Source of the DNA: Thuidium tamariscinum
Taxonomy: Eukaryota; Streptophyta; Bryopsida; Hypnales; Thuidiaceae
Direction: 5' to 3'
NCBI GenBank assembly: GCA_947034885.2
Contig: OX344752.2
Span: 20,917,386-20,981,385, forward strand
DNA: 64,000 nucleotides
Part shown: piece after piece, positions 37,701 through 49,439 of the stretch
How the letters are laid out: the number at the start of each line of letters is the position of its first letter
Position numbering within the stretch: the first letter of the stretch is position 1
Made by a program: the position numbers and the translations under genes
The notes under the pieces: generated by a model
What the model was told of the DNA's origin: nothing
Databases searched by the model: none
The model's input: the letters and a program-made list of their open reading frames with translations, nothing else

Positions 37701-40267
37701 GGCGTCGACCACGTCCAGAGTGTGGCATCCCATTCCGGTCATGAACATGTGTCAGCAGGACATGTGGTATCACCGGGATGCAGCCTGGCTGTTCCATGTC
37801 TGTGGAATCGACGCTAATGCTGTGCTTTTCCGTGACGAGGTTTTTTTCCTTCATTCGCACATGGTTTGCACATTATGATCAAAATCATTTCATAAGTCAT
37901 TCGTTTAAGAATGTCTTAACATTACTAATTTGTTTTAGTAGGCTCCTTTTGCTTCCTGTGAAACTTTGGAACTTTGCTACTGAGGTGTTTTTGTGGTTGT
38001 TTTTAATGTAAAATCGCTCACAAAGAATTCTCAGGAGGGGTATTTCATCCTTTGTGGGGAGGTGCCATCGAAGGCTTAATTAAAAGGAAAATCTCTGGAT
38101 TCTAGAATGATGGGCGTTGTCAATCTGTGTAGATTTCATCGACTAATGAGGCAGTAATTTCGGGGCGCGTGAAGCGGGCAGTAATGGGCCAAGATATTTT
38201 TGTAACAAAAACTCATGAGGTATGTATGCAGTCTTCTTCCATTATCATTTTGACACTAAACAACATCGTGACTGTCACTTAAAAAGTAGAGGATACTAAA
38301 TCCATTAGGAGCCTCATGCTGTGTCCTTTACAACTCCTGTTTTACACAACAAACTATTTGGATCATGTTTGGACCGTATTTGCAAGTGGTATAATCAGTC
38401 TGATGCTGAATGTTGAAAGGCCACTAACTTTGGAATGGAAATAAGGTTGTTGTCTATTGCCGCTCATAGTCGTCTACAGCGGCCTACCTCGAATGGTTGC
38501 AATAGAAATTCATGCATAGTGAAAATAATTTGTGATTTTAAGAGAGAGTTTGGTTCTTGTAGCCGAAGATCTCGGCACTCCACCACCGATCTCCCCCAAA
38601 TCACACTCCTACATATGCTTTAACTTAATGTTTCAACGTTTTAATAATATAATATTCTAATGTTTTAGTTTTCCTTTTAAGTTACCTTGATGATTTGTTT
38701 TCTCATGTAACAATTTGTGGGACGCAGGTAGCATCAAGCTGCACCATTGTCTCCGAGAAGTTTCGACAGGAAGCTGCGAAACTCCTGCAAGCCCGTTACA
38801 TGATGACCCTTCTGGTATGATCCTTCTAGTTCTACCATCTGATTACTTTTGAAAAGAAGCCACCTACTTCAATGTTTTTTAATTTTCAAAAAAGAGTTAA
38901 AACTAAATTAAGTTTAACTTAACTTTTTGATATTTAAAATTGTGGTCGGGGAGCAGCTTGCAGGGATTCTGCTGGACACAAATAACTTGTCCACTGGATC
39001 GCCGAGAGACAAACAGCAGGCAACCATTTTGCTGGTGGGAGCTGGGTCTTTAGGAAGAAACGGTTTTTACAATCACTGTAAATTCCTTATCTTTCTTAGC
39101 GTTGTACTGTGGCTTAAACTTCTGTTATCAACCAAAAAATTGCTTCAAGTTTACCTAATATCTTATGTGGAAGTTTGCTCATCTTATGTGTCTGTTTCTC
39201 CCGCAAAATGAAACTTGGATAGTCAGTTATTTGTTTTTTGGTGGTTTAGGGTTTTTTTCTTCTAATTGAAGATTAACGAGTGCACGCAGTGATAAATATT
39301 CGAGACGAGAACTACGTAACCACGTTCATCAAAGAGATCTATGGTGAATCCAAGGCACGGACAGGTAAGGCGATTCTCAGTCTCCAACTTGATGTATTTT
39401 TAATCACAACTTCAGATAGTCTACATCGAATCATCTCAATGTTCCAAATATCTCAATACAAGAAAATTTGTAGTTCCGTTATGTCTGGCAGTAACTACAC
39501 TTGCCTAGAATACTGTCAACCACAATGCAATTACATTGCTGAAAAGGGTGCCGTTAACAATATTTATTCGAGTATCAATGGTTATTCATACTTGAATTCA
39601 AGATGCGAGCCAATTATTCTACGGAAAGATGTATTGAAGCATTTTGGGTACCTTGATTCTTCCTTGAATTATTGGTTGAGCTCAAGGTATTTACTGCTCC
39701 TTTTCAAGAATGTTATGAACAGGTTGAACACTGAAAGAAAGATGTACCAATTTCAATGAGAAATTAAGCCAAAACCAGCCAATTTCATAGCTCTCTGATA
39801 TCAATCGTGTCTTTGAGTTGATACCGTTTAGATTTTTTTGTGCCCTTTTTTTACCTCAAGAAAAACATTTTCTTTTGCAACTATTGTTAAGAGTCAACTT
39901 GCCGCCTTAAGTTTAGATTGTTCTGTGGGCACGGCTTGATCCAATTTCACCAATTTGTTTGTTTGTTTCAGGGGAGAAGCCTGCGCAATTAGCTGCAACC
40001 GTGGAGACCAAGGGCGCCGCTACGTTGCCGAAGATTGAGAAATTATCTGAAAGGCCCGTTTCATTCACCGCCTCCAAAGTTGCAAGCTCTGAAGTAGTCT
40101 CTGCCCAAATCGTGCCATCACAGAAGCCTTCTACCAAAGCAAGCATCAAATCTGAAACAGCAGAGTCGAGAACTGCGGATGAGCCGTGGAGCCGGAAGCA
40201 GAATTCTCCCAATTCCAAGATTTCTCTGGCTCTCCGTCGCTTGCGGAACCGTTGCAGTGCTCAATAA
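34734..40267 (+). CDS. Prune/exopolyphosphatase-like DHH-fold protein with degenerate active site, seven exons
   Basis: Exons, read from GT-AG borders with consistent phases: 34734-36717, 37646-37839, 38133-38219, 38728-38814, 38957-39062, 39290-39364, 39972-40267; about 942 residues. Residues 1-600 are low-complexity (Lys run near 235-245, SQ repeat near 420, Ser/Pro-rich) and probably disordered. From about residue 600 the order matches the Prune DHH domain: MSEAGAGLSSMISTICTAWL (motif I position, DLDS in active enzymes), HPIPVMNM, VLFRDE (motif II), VMGQDIF (where active enzymes have DHH), then VASSCTIVSEKFRQEAAKLL and AGILLDTNNLSTGSPRD (motif IV). Only the motif II and IV aspartates remain, so phosphohydrolase activity is doubtful. 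No DHHA2 domain is evident; the C-terminal ~100 residues are disordered. The donor of exon 5 (GTTTTT) is weak, and exon 3 is the least certain. Function is unknown; a scaffold or regulatory role is inference. Confidence 0.75.
36780..37630 (+). repeat. Simple and tandem repeats inside intron 1 of the DHH-like gene
   Basis: 36790-37090 is a pyrimidine-rich series of diverged units of the type 'cctcagcttgcatctttg'. 37485-37615 is a tandem array of about 46-bp units ('tgattccaccttttgaacac', 'ttgttttcccccgttttgaa'), repeated about two and a half times. Both lie in the 928-bp intron. Confidence 0.6.
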
Positions 40268-41559
40268 GCTCAATCCACAACATTGTATTCAACCAGCGTC
40301 AAGACTTTTATTTTTCTTTTCATATTGAAGCCAGGGTTTCGTTGGGTATTGAGGTAGGAACATCCCATTTCCTTTTATTTTTGAAGCATTCTTGCATAGA
40401 GATAAGGTAACTGCACCTAATTTTGATCTGTTTGCGAAACCACCCTGTTGAGATTCTCGTGATGTTGCACCTAATTGTGACCTTTTTGCAAAACCACCCT
40501 ATTTTGATTCTTGCAATTTTAAAGAATATTCAAAGGGAACTCTATTCTGTGAAAAATACATTTTATGAAGTTGAAGTTGCTGTTTTTAGCTCGAGTTGGA
40601 GGTCTCTTTTTAAGTGATGATTCTTGGATAGATTCTCATTTTGATTTCCTTTTGGGTGGGTGGATTTCAGGTCACCTTACAACAGATGTTTTTGTGAACA
40701 AAAGCTCCGAAAAACACATATCGAGAATCATTCGAGTGAACCATTTGCGTGGCCATTTTTTCAAGTAACAGATGACCTGCAATGAGGTACAGAATGGCAC
40801 TCAATGCTGACACAGATTGGATAGTTTTGTATGATAAGTTTTCTTTCTGTATAATAGCCATGGGTTCTTCCCTTCAGAGTTTCTTGTACAGTACGTAGGA
40901 TTGAAGACTTGTTTTAAAAACTCATCTTGTGGCATGATGAAGTTCAAAGCAACATACAGCAGTTCCAAGATTTTCAAAACCCACTTTACAATCAAGCACC
41001 TGATCTATCTTTCTTTTCTTTCAGTGAACTCTTTTATTCTTGCTTTCGTCTGTCTGGCAACTTAAAATTCTGATGTGTGGAATTATTATCATCATTGAGG
41101 TAGACGGAACTTAAATCACGGAAGAAATCACGTTTAGGTGCCCAACCTTACGTGACTTTTTGAAGTGATAGTGAGGTTTTCAAAATGTATGTCACATTGA
41201 GTTTGCTACTGTTTCTGAAATTTTAGACCTCATCTATCATAGATCGATTCTGTTGCTATTAGTACTTCTGATATAGGCAAACATGCTATGGATATTGTGG
41301 GTATTCATTCCATTGCAGTGGGTTAGAAATTAATGTTTACTATAGAACAGTTCTGGAGGCGGCAAGTGGGTTACAGGACATAACCAACTCTGTCCTCGGA
41401 TGAAACTCTTGTAATTGTTGCCTTTGTGGATGAATATAGTGTGATTATGAACAAAGTATCTTGCTTGTGGATGAAACGCGTTTGAGCAGACTGACATACA
41501 CAATCAGAGTTGGTTATGGTTGAGGACATCATTCACTAGATTTTTTGTTTTAAAGGTAA
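40268..41559. other. 3' region and spacer
   Basis: Probable 3' untranslated/downstream sequence of the DHH-like gene followed by spacer. A diverged direct repeat ('cgaaaccaccctgttgagattct' type words at 40434 and 40490) is visible. No further gene is recognised. Confidence 0.45.
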
Positions 41560-41716
41560 GGTAAATTATCCCATTTTAGACCAGATGGGAGCAAAGGTCA
41601 TTGTGGGCTAAATTATGTTAGCAGTGTACTCATACATTCAAGTTTTGAAATGTACATCACATAATTCAGCCCACTATTGGGCTTGCTCTCATTTGGTCTA
41701 AAATGGAGTAGTTTAT
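41560..41716. mobile_element. Foldback element, about 157 bp
   Basis: The left arm 'attatcccattttagaccag' with 'atgggagcaaagg' pairs with the right arm 'gcttgctctcatttggtcta' and 'aaatggagtagtttat'. Inner words 'gtgggctaaattatgt' and 'acataattcagcccac' also pair, so the whole unit folds on itself. Confidence 0.6.
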
Positions 41717-41954
41717 TTTTGTGAGAGGTGCCACATCAAATTTGAAAAGTGTACTTGCTTAATTGTTTGGTGTTATTTAGTGTTGAATAAAATTTGGGTA
41801 TAGAATAGGGTAGACAAACAAATATGCCCTTGAGATTGTTGCCATGGCCTTTTTAGTTTCTTGCCTATATCAAATTGAGAGCATATAATTCACTTGAGGC
41901 TTTGGTAGAGTATTGAAACAAAGTAACTGAGGGCTTGGTCCTTTATAATTCCGT

Positions 41955-42197
41955 GGTTGGGATGTTCTAATCCCCTCACTTGGCCACTTGGGAAAATGTT
42001 GAATTTTTAAAATTTTCTATGCCTAATAAAATTTAGAAACTATAAATTCATATTTGCAATCAAAGGTCCCAAATTAGTTAGGATCCAGAAGAGTGTTCAA
42101 GGTAAATTAGTTATATACAACATAGGTGACTCTTTGTTTTACTTGTACCCTTGGAATTATTTGGAATCGTCGAGTAAGGGGTTAGTTCACCCCAACC
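41955..42197. mobile_element. TIR element, family E, copy 3 (inverted)
   Basis: Starts GGTTGGGATGTTCTAATCCC and ends 'ggggttagttcaccccaacc'. The inside carries the inverted family words 'tcatatttgcaatcaaaggt' and 'acttgtacccttggaatt'. Confidence 0.55.
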
Positions 42198-42896
42198 TAA
42201 TTCCATATATTGAGATTCTTCCCTCATCTAAGTTGGTACACCCAAAACTGCACTTTGCCTAAAATCGACACCATTACTTTGTATACATCTTTAAAAATAA
42301 TACTATGTATGTATTAGTGTGCCTAGTGCCATTGCTACAATCAAATCTAATTTTTGAATGCATGAAAACTTTGAAATTCAATAACTCTTATACCATAAGC
42401 CAGAATGCTATGAAACTAAGCCCATGCACCCTTCTTTGCGTAGGACTTTCCAACAGTACAAAGATTGCGACCAAAATTTAAGTAAAAGTAATTTTTAAAA
42501 TTTTTCAGAACGAAAAAGACCTAAAAAATCCTTAACTTTCACACCGTAGGTCACAATGCCATGAAACCAAGCTTGTGCACCCCTCCTTGCCAAGAACTTT
42601 CCAACGGTACCAAGTACACGACTTAGGTACGCAAAGTTTGAGAGAACTCAATGTAACAAACAAAACAAAACAAACTACATGTCTTTGGGCTGCGGTATGT
42701 ATGTATGTTCAAGAAACAATAGTAGAAGATCTACCAAAAAAATTTTGGACCCTTCATAACTTTGGTATATGGTATCCAAATGTTGTGATCTTTGAAACAT
42801 TAGAACCCCTTTTACTTGCTGACAAACAAATGTGAAAATTTGAAAATAGGCAAAATAGAAAAAAGTGGTAGTGGGAGGTACCCACCATAATAGGGT
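42198..42896. other. Spacer with a solo family A-like terminus
   Basis: 42233-42265 ('ttggtacacccaaaactgca') resembles one end of family A. The remainder has two diverged copies of a block ('ctttcacaccgtaggtcaca' near 42536 and 'cttataccataagccagaat' near 42390; both followed by 'atgaaac' and 'gtgcacc'), spaced about 150 bp. No gene is recognised. Confidence 0.4.
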
Positions 42897-43125
42897 TTAA
42901 CCTTGAAGCGCTCCGACGTCCATATTCTGGACGATGAACAGAGGGCTTCAAGGCACTGTTTCATCCAATTAACTTCTCATTTATCAAATGTAACACTTGA
43001 ATCTAGAAATGACAACCTTCCTTAATGACCAAATTCATTAAATTCTGGTAAATGATATATCTGTACAAAGCTATAAGTGAAAATGCGCAAAAATTCAAAA
43101 AAGGATTGAGACGTTTCAGGGTTAA
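42897..43125. mobile_element. TIR element related to family D
   Basis: About 229 bp from TTAACCTTGAAGCGCTCCGA to 'gagacgtttcagggttaa'. It shares 'ccatattctggacgatgaac' with family D, but the interior differs, so it is a divergent member. Confidence 0.5.
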
Positions 43126-43531
43126 CAAAGCTCGAATTTGTTTCCTCAAGGGATAGGATAATGATTTCCTACACTTTAGGAACAGGAAACATCAATGCTT
43201 GGAATCAATGGATGCAATTATCTGTATTGTATAGTACTTATTTTATTAGTGAGTCAGTTCATCTGAATACCTTCCTTCAGGACACACTCAGTTGGCTATT
43301 GCATTCCAACTCTAAAACAATCTAAAGATGTTTATGAATATGTGCTTATAAGTAGAGTGGGATAACTTTGTGCATCCATTGGTTGCTATCTCATGTTGAG
43401 GATTGGAACAGCAAAGCAGGTTTGACATCCTATGTAAAAAATTCTCATAGTTTTATATTTTTCTTATTTGTTGTTCAAAAAATACATAAGAAGAGAATCT
43501 AATCCCAATCTTCTTGGAAATTGTACACTAA

Positions 43532-43573
43532 TGGCGCTTTTAGGAACGGTGCACTTTAAGGTGTACCCACCTT
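43532..43573. repeat. Family A terminal fragment
   Basis: The 42 bases contain 'ggcgcttttaggaacggtgc' and end 'aaggtgtacccacctta', matching the right end of family A. The left part is missing, leaving a truncated copy 86 bp before a full copy. Confidence 0.65.
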
Positions 43574-43658
43574 ATTCTTCCAGGGACTTGCAACCAAATC
43601 TAGCGAAACCATCTCTGAGATTGGGCATGTCTCCCACAATCTCCACGCACCGGTAGTA

Positions 43659-43931
43659 AGGTAGGTACACCCAAAAGCGTCAGTTTTTCATACTGTGCCT
43701 AGTTCTTGTTATTATGTTGTTCAAATTTTTTTACAGTCTTGTTGGTGAGTGAAAGCATGTTCCAACGCACCAAAGAACAGTGGATTTGGATACCGTATGC
43801 AAAAGTTATTAACAGTCAAAGTGTGTTTCTGAAAGCGCCATCTACAGTCTGCGTACATGACTGATTTTGAAAATGTATGCACGTTGTACAGGGAGCTTTA
43901 AGGTCAGGTGCCATTTTGGGTGTACCTACCT
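43659..43931 (+). mobile_element. MITE, family A, copy 3
   Basis: 273 bp, TA-flanked; left AGGTAGGTACACCCAAAAGC, right 'ttttgggtgtacctacct'. Close to copy 1 along its length, including 'aagtgaaagcatgttccaac'. Confidence 0.87.
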
Positions 43932-43979
43932 TAGTGAGTGGAGACTTGCGGCAATCCCAATATGGATGGAGGTTTGTGT

Positions 43980-44330
43980 CTAACACGAAGTTGTAATCTC
44001 CCGGGGTACAAGCCGTGTTAAGTTCAGCCTGGCCTGTGCAAAACCCATGTTGTCACAGCATGTGAACTGCATTGGAATGCAATTCACAACGTCCACGTGA
44101 CTGTAACTTACTGAGCTTGCACGGCGGAGGACATGGCCACTCCAAGTGTGAGGAACACCGCTGCTGAAGCTCAACGAGAATTCATAAATTTGCTGAACTC
44201 TGCAACGCCATCCTCCTCGAGCTTTGTGCCAATTTGAATGAGCCAAATGGGACTTGAATAAGCATGTGATGGAGTGTGCACACTCAAAGGGAGGAGGTCT
44301 GGAAAGGGCCGATCTCAAGAGCTGAAACTG
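43980..44330. other. GC-rich island, possible decayed gene fragment
   Basis: GC-richer than its surroundings, with a 112-codon minus-strand open frame (44318-43980) that is not recognised. Frameshifted reading of the minus strand gives cysteine-containing peptides, but no family could be named. Possible pseudogene fragment. Confidence 0.2.
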
Positions 44331-44389
44331 AATCTTGGGGAGGCGAAACTTCTTGAATTATTTTTTTAGTATGTAAATTTCTCTTGAAA

Positions 44390-44605
44390 GACAAGTAGAA
44401 TTGGCATCTACTCCAAGTCATTTCATATTTTTTAGAGCTTTATGGAATTAGTTACAATTTTTTGAAGTCTAAACGGCATTGGGCTCTAAAACCACCCACC
44501 CCTAGATTGTACACTGTTTGTACATTCCTATAAATATGAAAAAGCAGCATGTACAAACAATGTACATTTGAGAAGGTTGGGTGGTTTTTGAGCCTGAGCA
44601 ATTTT
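44390..44605. repeat. Dispersed repeat N, copy with foldback core
   Basis: Begins with the shared block ('gaattggcatctactccaag', 'tttcatattttttagagc'). It continues into a palindrome: 'gctctaaaaccacccacccc' and 'attgtacactgtttgtacat' on the left, 'atgtacaaacaatgtacatt' and 'ggttgggtggtttttgagcc' on the right. Confidence 0.6.
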
Positions 44606-44829
44606 CGAGCCTCCACGCTTGAAGATAAGTTTGTTAGGAGAGCTGGGACTAAGTTACCTATGGGTGATGATAAGTGATCTTAGAACGGATTCAAGGTTTT
44701 GAGCCAAATGTTCATTTTTGGAAGATTTTTTGAAATTTATACAAAGGGCATGAAAAGTTAAGTAGAAAATGAGCCAAATTTAGCCAGTTTTGGGATCACT
44801 GATGCCATTTGATGTGAAAATATTTGGTG

Positions 44830-45060
44830 TCATAGAAATAACAGTATGGTCTGAAAACTGATGTTGCTGTGAAAGTGCTGGATTGTGTTTTGGATACAAG
44901 TCTGTAGTACGTAGCCATGTGAAGGCAGCTTGACAGGAAGCTCACCCACGGGGAACTGCTTCCCATATCTCGGTGGATAGGCAGCAGAACTGTGAGTGAC
45001 TGTCTCTTTTGCGGCAGCATTCCCCAAATTGGCTAAAATTAGCTGAGTTTCTACCCTAAA
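44830..45060 (-). other. Possible orphan exon or gene fragment
   Basis: On the minus strand an 86-codon frame (45090-44830) contains a coding-like segment around 45010-44880 (peptide words ETVTHSSAAYPPRYGKQF and VGELPVKLPSHGYVLQ), GC-richer than its flanks. No family is recognised and no splice-linked neighbour exon was found. It could be an exon captured by a transposon. Confidence 0.25.
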
Positions 45061-45078
45061 AATCCTTGCACTGAGGTA

Positions 45079-45351
45079 AGGTGGGTACACCTAAAAAAGC
45101 CACTTATTCATAATGCGCCTAGTTACTATGATTAGGCTGTTCAAATTTTCATACAGTCTTGTTGGCAAGTGAAAGCACATTCCAACGCATCAAAGAACGT
45201 AGGATTTGGATACTGTATGCAAAAGTTATTAACAATCAAAGTCTGTTTCTGAAAGCGCCATCTACAGTCTTTGAACATGACTGATTTTGGAAATGTCTGC
45301 ACACTGTAGATGGCGCTTTTAGGAACGTGGCACTTTTGGGTGTACCTACCT
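45079..45351 (+). mobile_element. MITE, family A, copy 4
   Basis: 273 bp, TA-flanked; left AGGTGGGTACACCTAAAAAA, right 'acttttgggtgtacctacct'. The left end has three changes relative to copy 1; the interior is well conserved. Confidence 0.87.
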
Positions 45352-45620
45352 TAGGTGGCTCTAAAAGCAACCTTATTCTGAAAGTGACCTTGAATACAGA
45401 GGTAGATTTTGCTTTCTTCAATGTACAAACAGTGTACATTTCAGCAAGGGGGCGCCTCAAGAAACCACTTCATTTCAACTTCAAAAATCCATAACTAATT
45501 CCACAAAGATCCAAAAAATATGAAACGACTTGGGTTGGATGCCAATTCCATTTATCTTCCTGCACACATTTATTGGAAATTGTTTCAAAGAGTTTTGCTT
45601 CCCTGAAATTGCACTCGGCT
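45352..45620. repeat. Dispersed repeat N, inverted copy
   Basis: Starts directly after the family A copy. 45352-45470 holds 'gtggctctaaaagcaacctt' and 'acagtgtacatttcagcaag'. 45470-45560 holds the inverted shared block ('tcaacttcaaaaatccataa', 'atatgaaacgacttgggttg'). Confidence 0.6.
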
Positions 45621-47197
45621 CTTTCAAGATTGCTTTAAGAGCACACTACCTTAGTTACTAGTACTAGTACTTTTTTTTTTCTAGTGAAATATTCCTAGAT
45701 TTGTCAAAATATGACAAACTAGCAATTGTCCCTTCAAAAATTTGCCTATGCAAGGGAGGAACCAATTAAAAAAAAGGCTTGATTAGTGCATTGTAAAAAA
45801 GTCTTCAATGGAGACATTTTAGCCAAAATTACAACAAACAATAAAATTTGATAGCCAATTTGCAACTTCCTCCACGTTGGGATTGGCATCTATTTAGTCA
45901 ATTTTGTGTTTTAGTATTCCTAGTACTCTTTCAAAACTTGCTAAATCCTTTGTTTTCTATTTTTGCTTATACTATTTACTCTAAAGGTAGCCAAAATTGA
46001 TGCCCATTTGTCTTGAAGGTAGCATATTGCACTAAATTCCATAGACTAGTTCTTGATAAGTACTTTGAGTTTATATTGGCTCAACCCTTAACTAATAAGT
46101 GAAGGAATTATTCATAAAAAAAGTGAAGGAATGAATTGTGAATAAGTGAAAGAATTAATTGACTTGTATATTTTATGAATTAATTAGTTACCTCTGTGTC
46201 TATATTTTTGAGAGCATACTAAATTAACAATCAATATGGGATTAGCAATGGTCCATAGTAGCCTTTTTTTTTTCCGGCACTATGGGGCTGGATTGCACCA
46301 TTTCAAAATGAATGTCTTTTTTTCCCCAGATAAAAGTAATATTCTTTTGCTAGAAATTTTCCAATCCTCTTTAAAATATAGATGAAGTTGACAAATTTGG
46401 ATGAAAAAGTGTTTTTAAGTCTAAAAGACAGATGAATGTAGAAATACAATGCTTCACCAAATTTGAAGTAATCGCCATCTTGGTACTTTCTCAAAAAGTA
46501 AAAAGAAAAGGCTGGTCCATAGTAATTGAGTTATTGAATTATTCTTATAAAAGAGGTTATAAAAAATTAAAATTTTTTAAGACTCCCAAAGTCTGAAATT
46601 TCAAAGGGGCTTCTGAGTGTCAAGAGGAGTCCTTGATTCTTTAGGGGTGATGGAATTGCAACTAAGAAAGAAAAAATAGAAAAATGGATAAGGTGTATAG
46701 ACAAGGTTTTTAGAGAGCATTTGAATTATGGTCCATTCTTTTTCCAATGAAATGTCGTTGATTATGTATAGTTAAAAGGCAACGAGTATCTTCAAGCAAT
46801 AAATTCAAAATTGGATTGGAAAAATTGCTTATAGATACTCATTGCCGTCCTCTTATTGTTCCACAATTAGTCAATAAGATAGAGGTAATAGAAGTGTTGA
46901 TTGAAAACTCTTCAACACTAATAAAAGCATGTTATAGAACTAATAATGCAAGAAAGCCTTGAAGTTATAAGACAATACAAAAGCACTCAAATCTTTTCTT
47001 ATGTGAAAACAAGTCTCTTAACATCTGACACCCCAACGGCTAGCACCCAAAAATGTGGCCTTCCGAAATTATGAAAAGAGTTATATGTTGCTACTTGGGA
47101 TCATATTGCCTTTATAATTGTACAAAGGTTCACAATAAATAGTAAGACATTCGTTAGGAGTGAATGTTGTCCAAGAAAATGTCCTAGAAAATACACC
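45621..47197. other. Gene-free spacer
   Basis: AT-rich, no recognisable gene, RNA or bounded repeat. Confidence 0.55.
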
Positions 47198-47487
47198 CGG
47201 GGAGGACACTTCTTGTATATCTGGGGGACCCACGTGCGGCGGTGGGGTATTTTTAGAGGGGCTATCAATTACTTGTAATCATTACTTGACAACATTAAAA
47301 GAGCCCCTATTTTACCATAAAGCAAAAAAATCAGCCATATTATCATCCCTGTTTTATTTTTAAAACACTTTGCCTTTTTAATGTCCCCTATTTTATATGT
47401 AAATTTCTTATAAATTTTACCTAAGATTATTTAAATGTACCCTATATTCCGCCGCACGTAGGTTATTAAAAAACGGGAAGTGTCCTC
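47198..47487. mobile_element. TIR element (GGGGAGGACACTTC), about 290 bp
   Basis: Left end GGGGAGGACACTTCTTGTAT with 'ccacgtgcggcgg' is mirrored on the right by 'ccgccgcacgtagg' and 'gggaagtgtcctcccc'. The GC-rich arms contrast with an AT-rich centre. Confidence 0.65.
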
Positions 47488-48660
47488 CCCTAGAAAATAC
47501 ATACAATGACGTTTTAATTTGTAAAAAATAGGAAAAGCAATTTTGAACAAAATAAAAAATTGGCTATTTGAGAAGACTTCTTGGTGATGAGGTTCAACAA
47601 AAAAAATGAGTTCAAAATCATTTTTAATGTTTAGAAGTATGCGCACAAGCTACAAGGGACATTTGTCTATACTAATGTAGACGTCATAAAATTATGTTTT
47701 TTTAGATTTCCTTTGGTAAGGACATATCTACCTACCATAAAAACAAACCACAAATATTTCAACTAAAAATCATTAATTTAAACTACTCAATAGTATAAAA
47801 GAACTCCAATCTTGAAAGTGTGACAAACTAACAAAAATAACTTATAAATATAAAATGATTTTTTAAAAATTCTAAAAAATATGGAATATAAATGCAATCA
47901 AAAACTCTAGAAATAGTTTTTGTTTTGTTTTGAGCCCCGGGGGGTGCACTCCCCATTTTTTAGATGTTAGCGTGCGAACAAATGAAGGGTATTTTTAATT
48001 GGGGCGACCTAAACTTTTGACAATTATTGAAAATAAATTAGTATGTCCATAAAGGGCAACTAGCCATTGTAAAAAAAGAAGGGTGCCTTATATTAGTAGA
48101 TTTTTTTTCTATTTTTTTCTAAGGTAGCCCCCCTCCAAATCCCCTTCAAAAATCTAAACTTTTTAGGACTATACTTAAGAGAGTATAAATTGGTTTTAGG
48201 ATACCAAGGTGGAATCCCATGTGTGATAGTGGTTTACAAGAATAACTGAGGTTGTTGACACTTCCAACCTATACTAGCTGTTGAGAAAATTAGCTGGCAC
48301 TATAATTTGTTTTGTCCTGCGTCAATTTGAAATTCAAGTTTTGTTTCCACCACGGGTGGTAGGTTGAAGTCCAAGTGCGGAGGGGAGATGACCATGCCAA
48401 TTCGCCAAATGTCTGGGCTACCCTAGCTTCTCATTGAGGTAAGACCTTGAATCCTGTGCTTAGCATATTGTTTTCGTTTTTGACTTTCTTATGTGTTTTT
48501 GTTATGCATGCTCTCATGCTCAAGTTTGCAAACATGCAGGTCACGAGCAGGAGCTTTTTGTTTCAGGAATCAAACACTTTGTATGCCTGGTGTCCAAGTT
48601 TTATACAAAAAGATTTTGGCTTTGTTTTCCTTGGACTGTGAACCCTAGGCTTCAAAATTC
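47488..48660. other. Spacer, with sequence related to the family C element body
   Basis: 47505-47900 resembles the inner part of the family C elements at 50.69-51.10 kb ('aaaaattggctatttgagaa', 'catatctacctaccataa', 'aaatcattaatttaaactac'). The rest is unrecognised; 'ccggggggtgcactcccc' at 47937 is a small palindrome. Confidence 0.4.
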
Positions 48661-48661
48661 T

Positions 48662-48925
48662 TTTTTGGCACACTTGTGAATGTGAGTGATGTGTTTGTAA
48701 ACACATACACATGAGATTTCTGTGCATCTCCTATGGTACTTTTGCATTGATTATAAACACATACACTTAAGTTTTGCAAGTGTTTTACAGCCCCTCTTTC
48801 ACTCTTGCATTGTTTTGTCATTGCTTTGTATTGTTTATAATCACATGCACTTGAGTTCTGCGAGTTCTGTGCAACCCCTATTTCACTCTTGCATTGTTTT
48901 GTCATTGCTTTTCATTAGTATTAAG
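48662..48925 (+). repeat. Imperfect tandem repeat, about 85-90 bp units
   Basis: About three units, each containing 'ataaacacatacactt' or similar, 'ttctgtgcaacccctatttc' or similar, and 'cactcttgcattgttttgtc'. The last two units are the clearest (48750-48831, 48832-48920). Open frames crossing both strands are repeat artefacts. Confidence 0.6.
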
Positions 48926-49439
48926 GTAGGAGGTGTAGTAAGGGGTCCACTTGTTTCATGTATTGCATTCACAAAATATTTTGAATCCAATTTTCTCACA
49001 TCCAAAAAGTGATATGGAATTTAATAGAAGTGATTTCATATTTTTTTAAACATTTTTGGATTACTTATGAATTTCCAAAGGCGCTAGGTTATAGGTTTGT
49101 ATTTACGACTCTAGGTCTTGTATGAACCATTCACTTGCAGTTCTTGGAAAAAAAATGTTGTATTTATAATAAACATAGGGTATAAAGAATGAACACCCAA
49201 AAAAATTTCAACTAAAATATAGGGTATATGAAATAGGCAAGTTTTAGAAATTTAGGTAAAAAAAGCCCCCCATAAATTACAAAAACTTACCTAAATAGCC
49301 TACATATAATTGGGGCTTGTTCGCATGTGATCAACAGAGTTCCTAAATAGTGCACCCCCTGAGTTTTGAGCATCGGATTCATCAATCAAAAGTTATGGTT
49401 TTGAACAAGAGCCAATATTGGAAAGCACTACAAAAGTGG

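Noticed and set aside
39280..39759. 159-codon continuous frame after exon 6 of the DHH-like gene
   Set aside because: Only its first 25 codons are exon. A good donor (ACAG/GTAAGG) follows, and the remainder has AT-rich intron composition.
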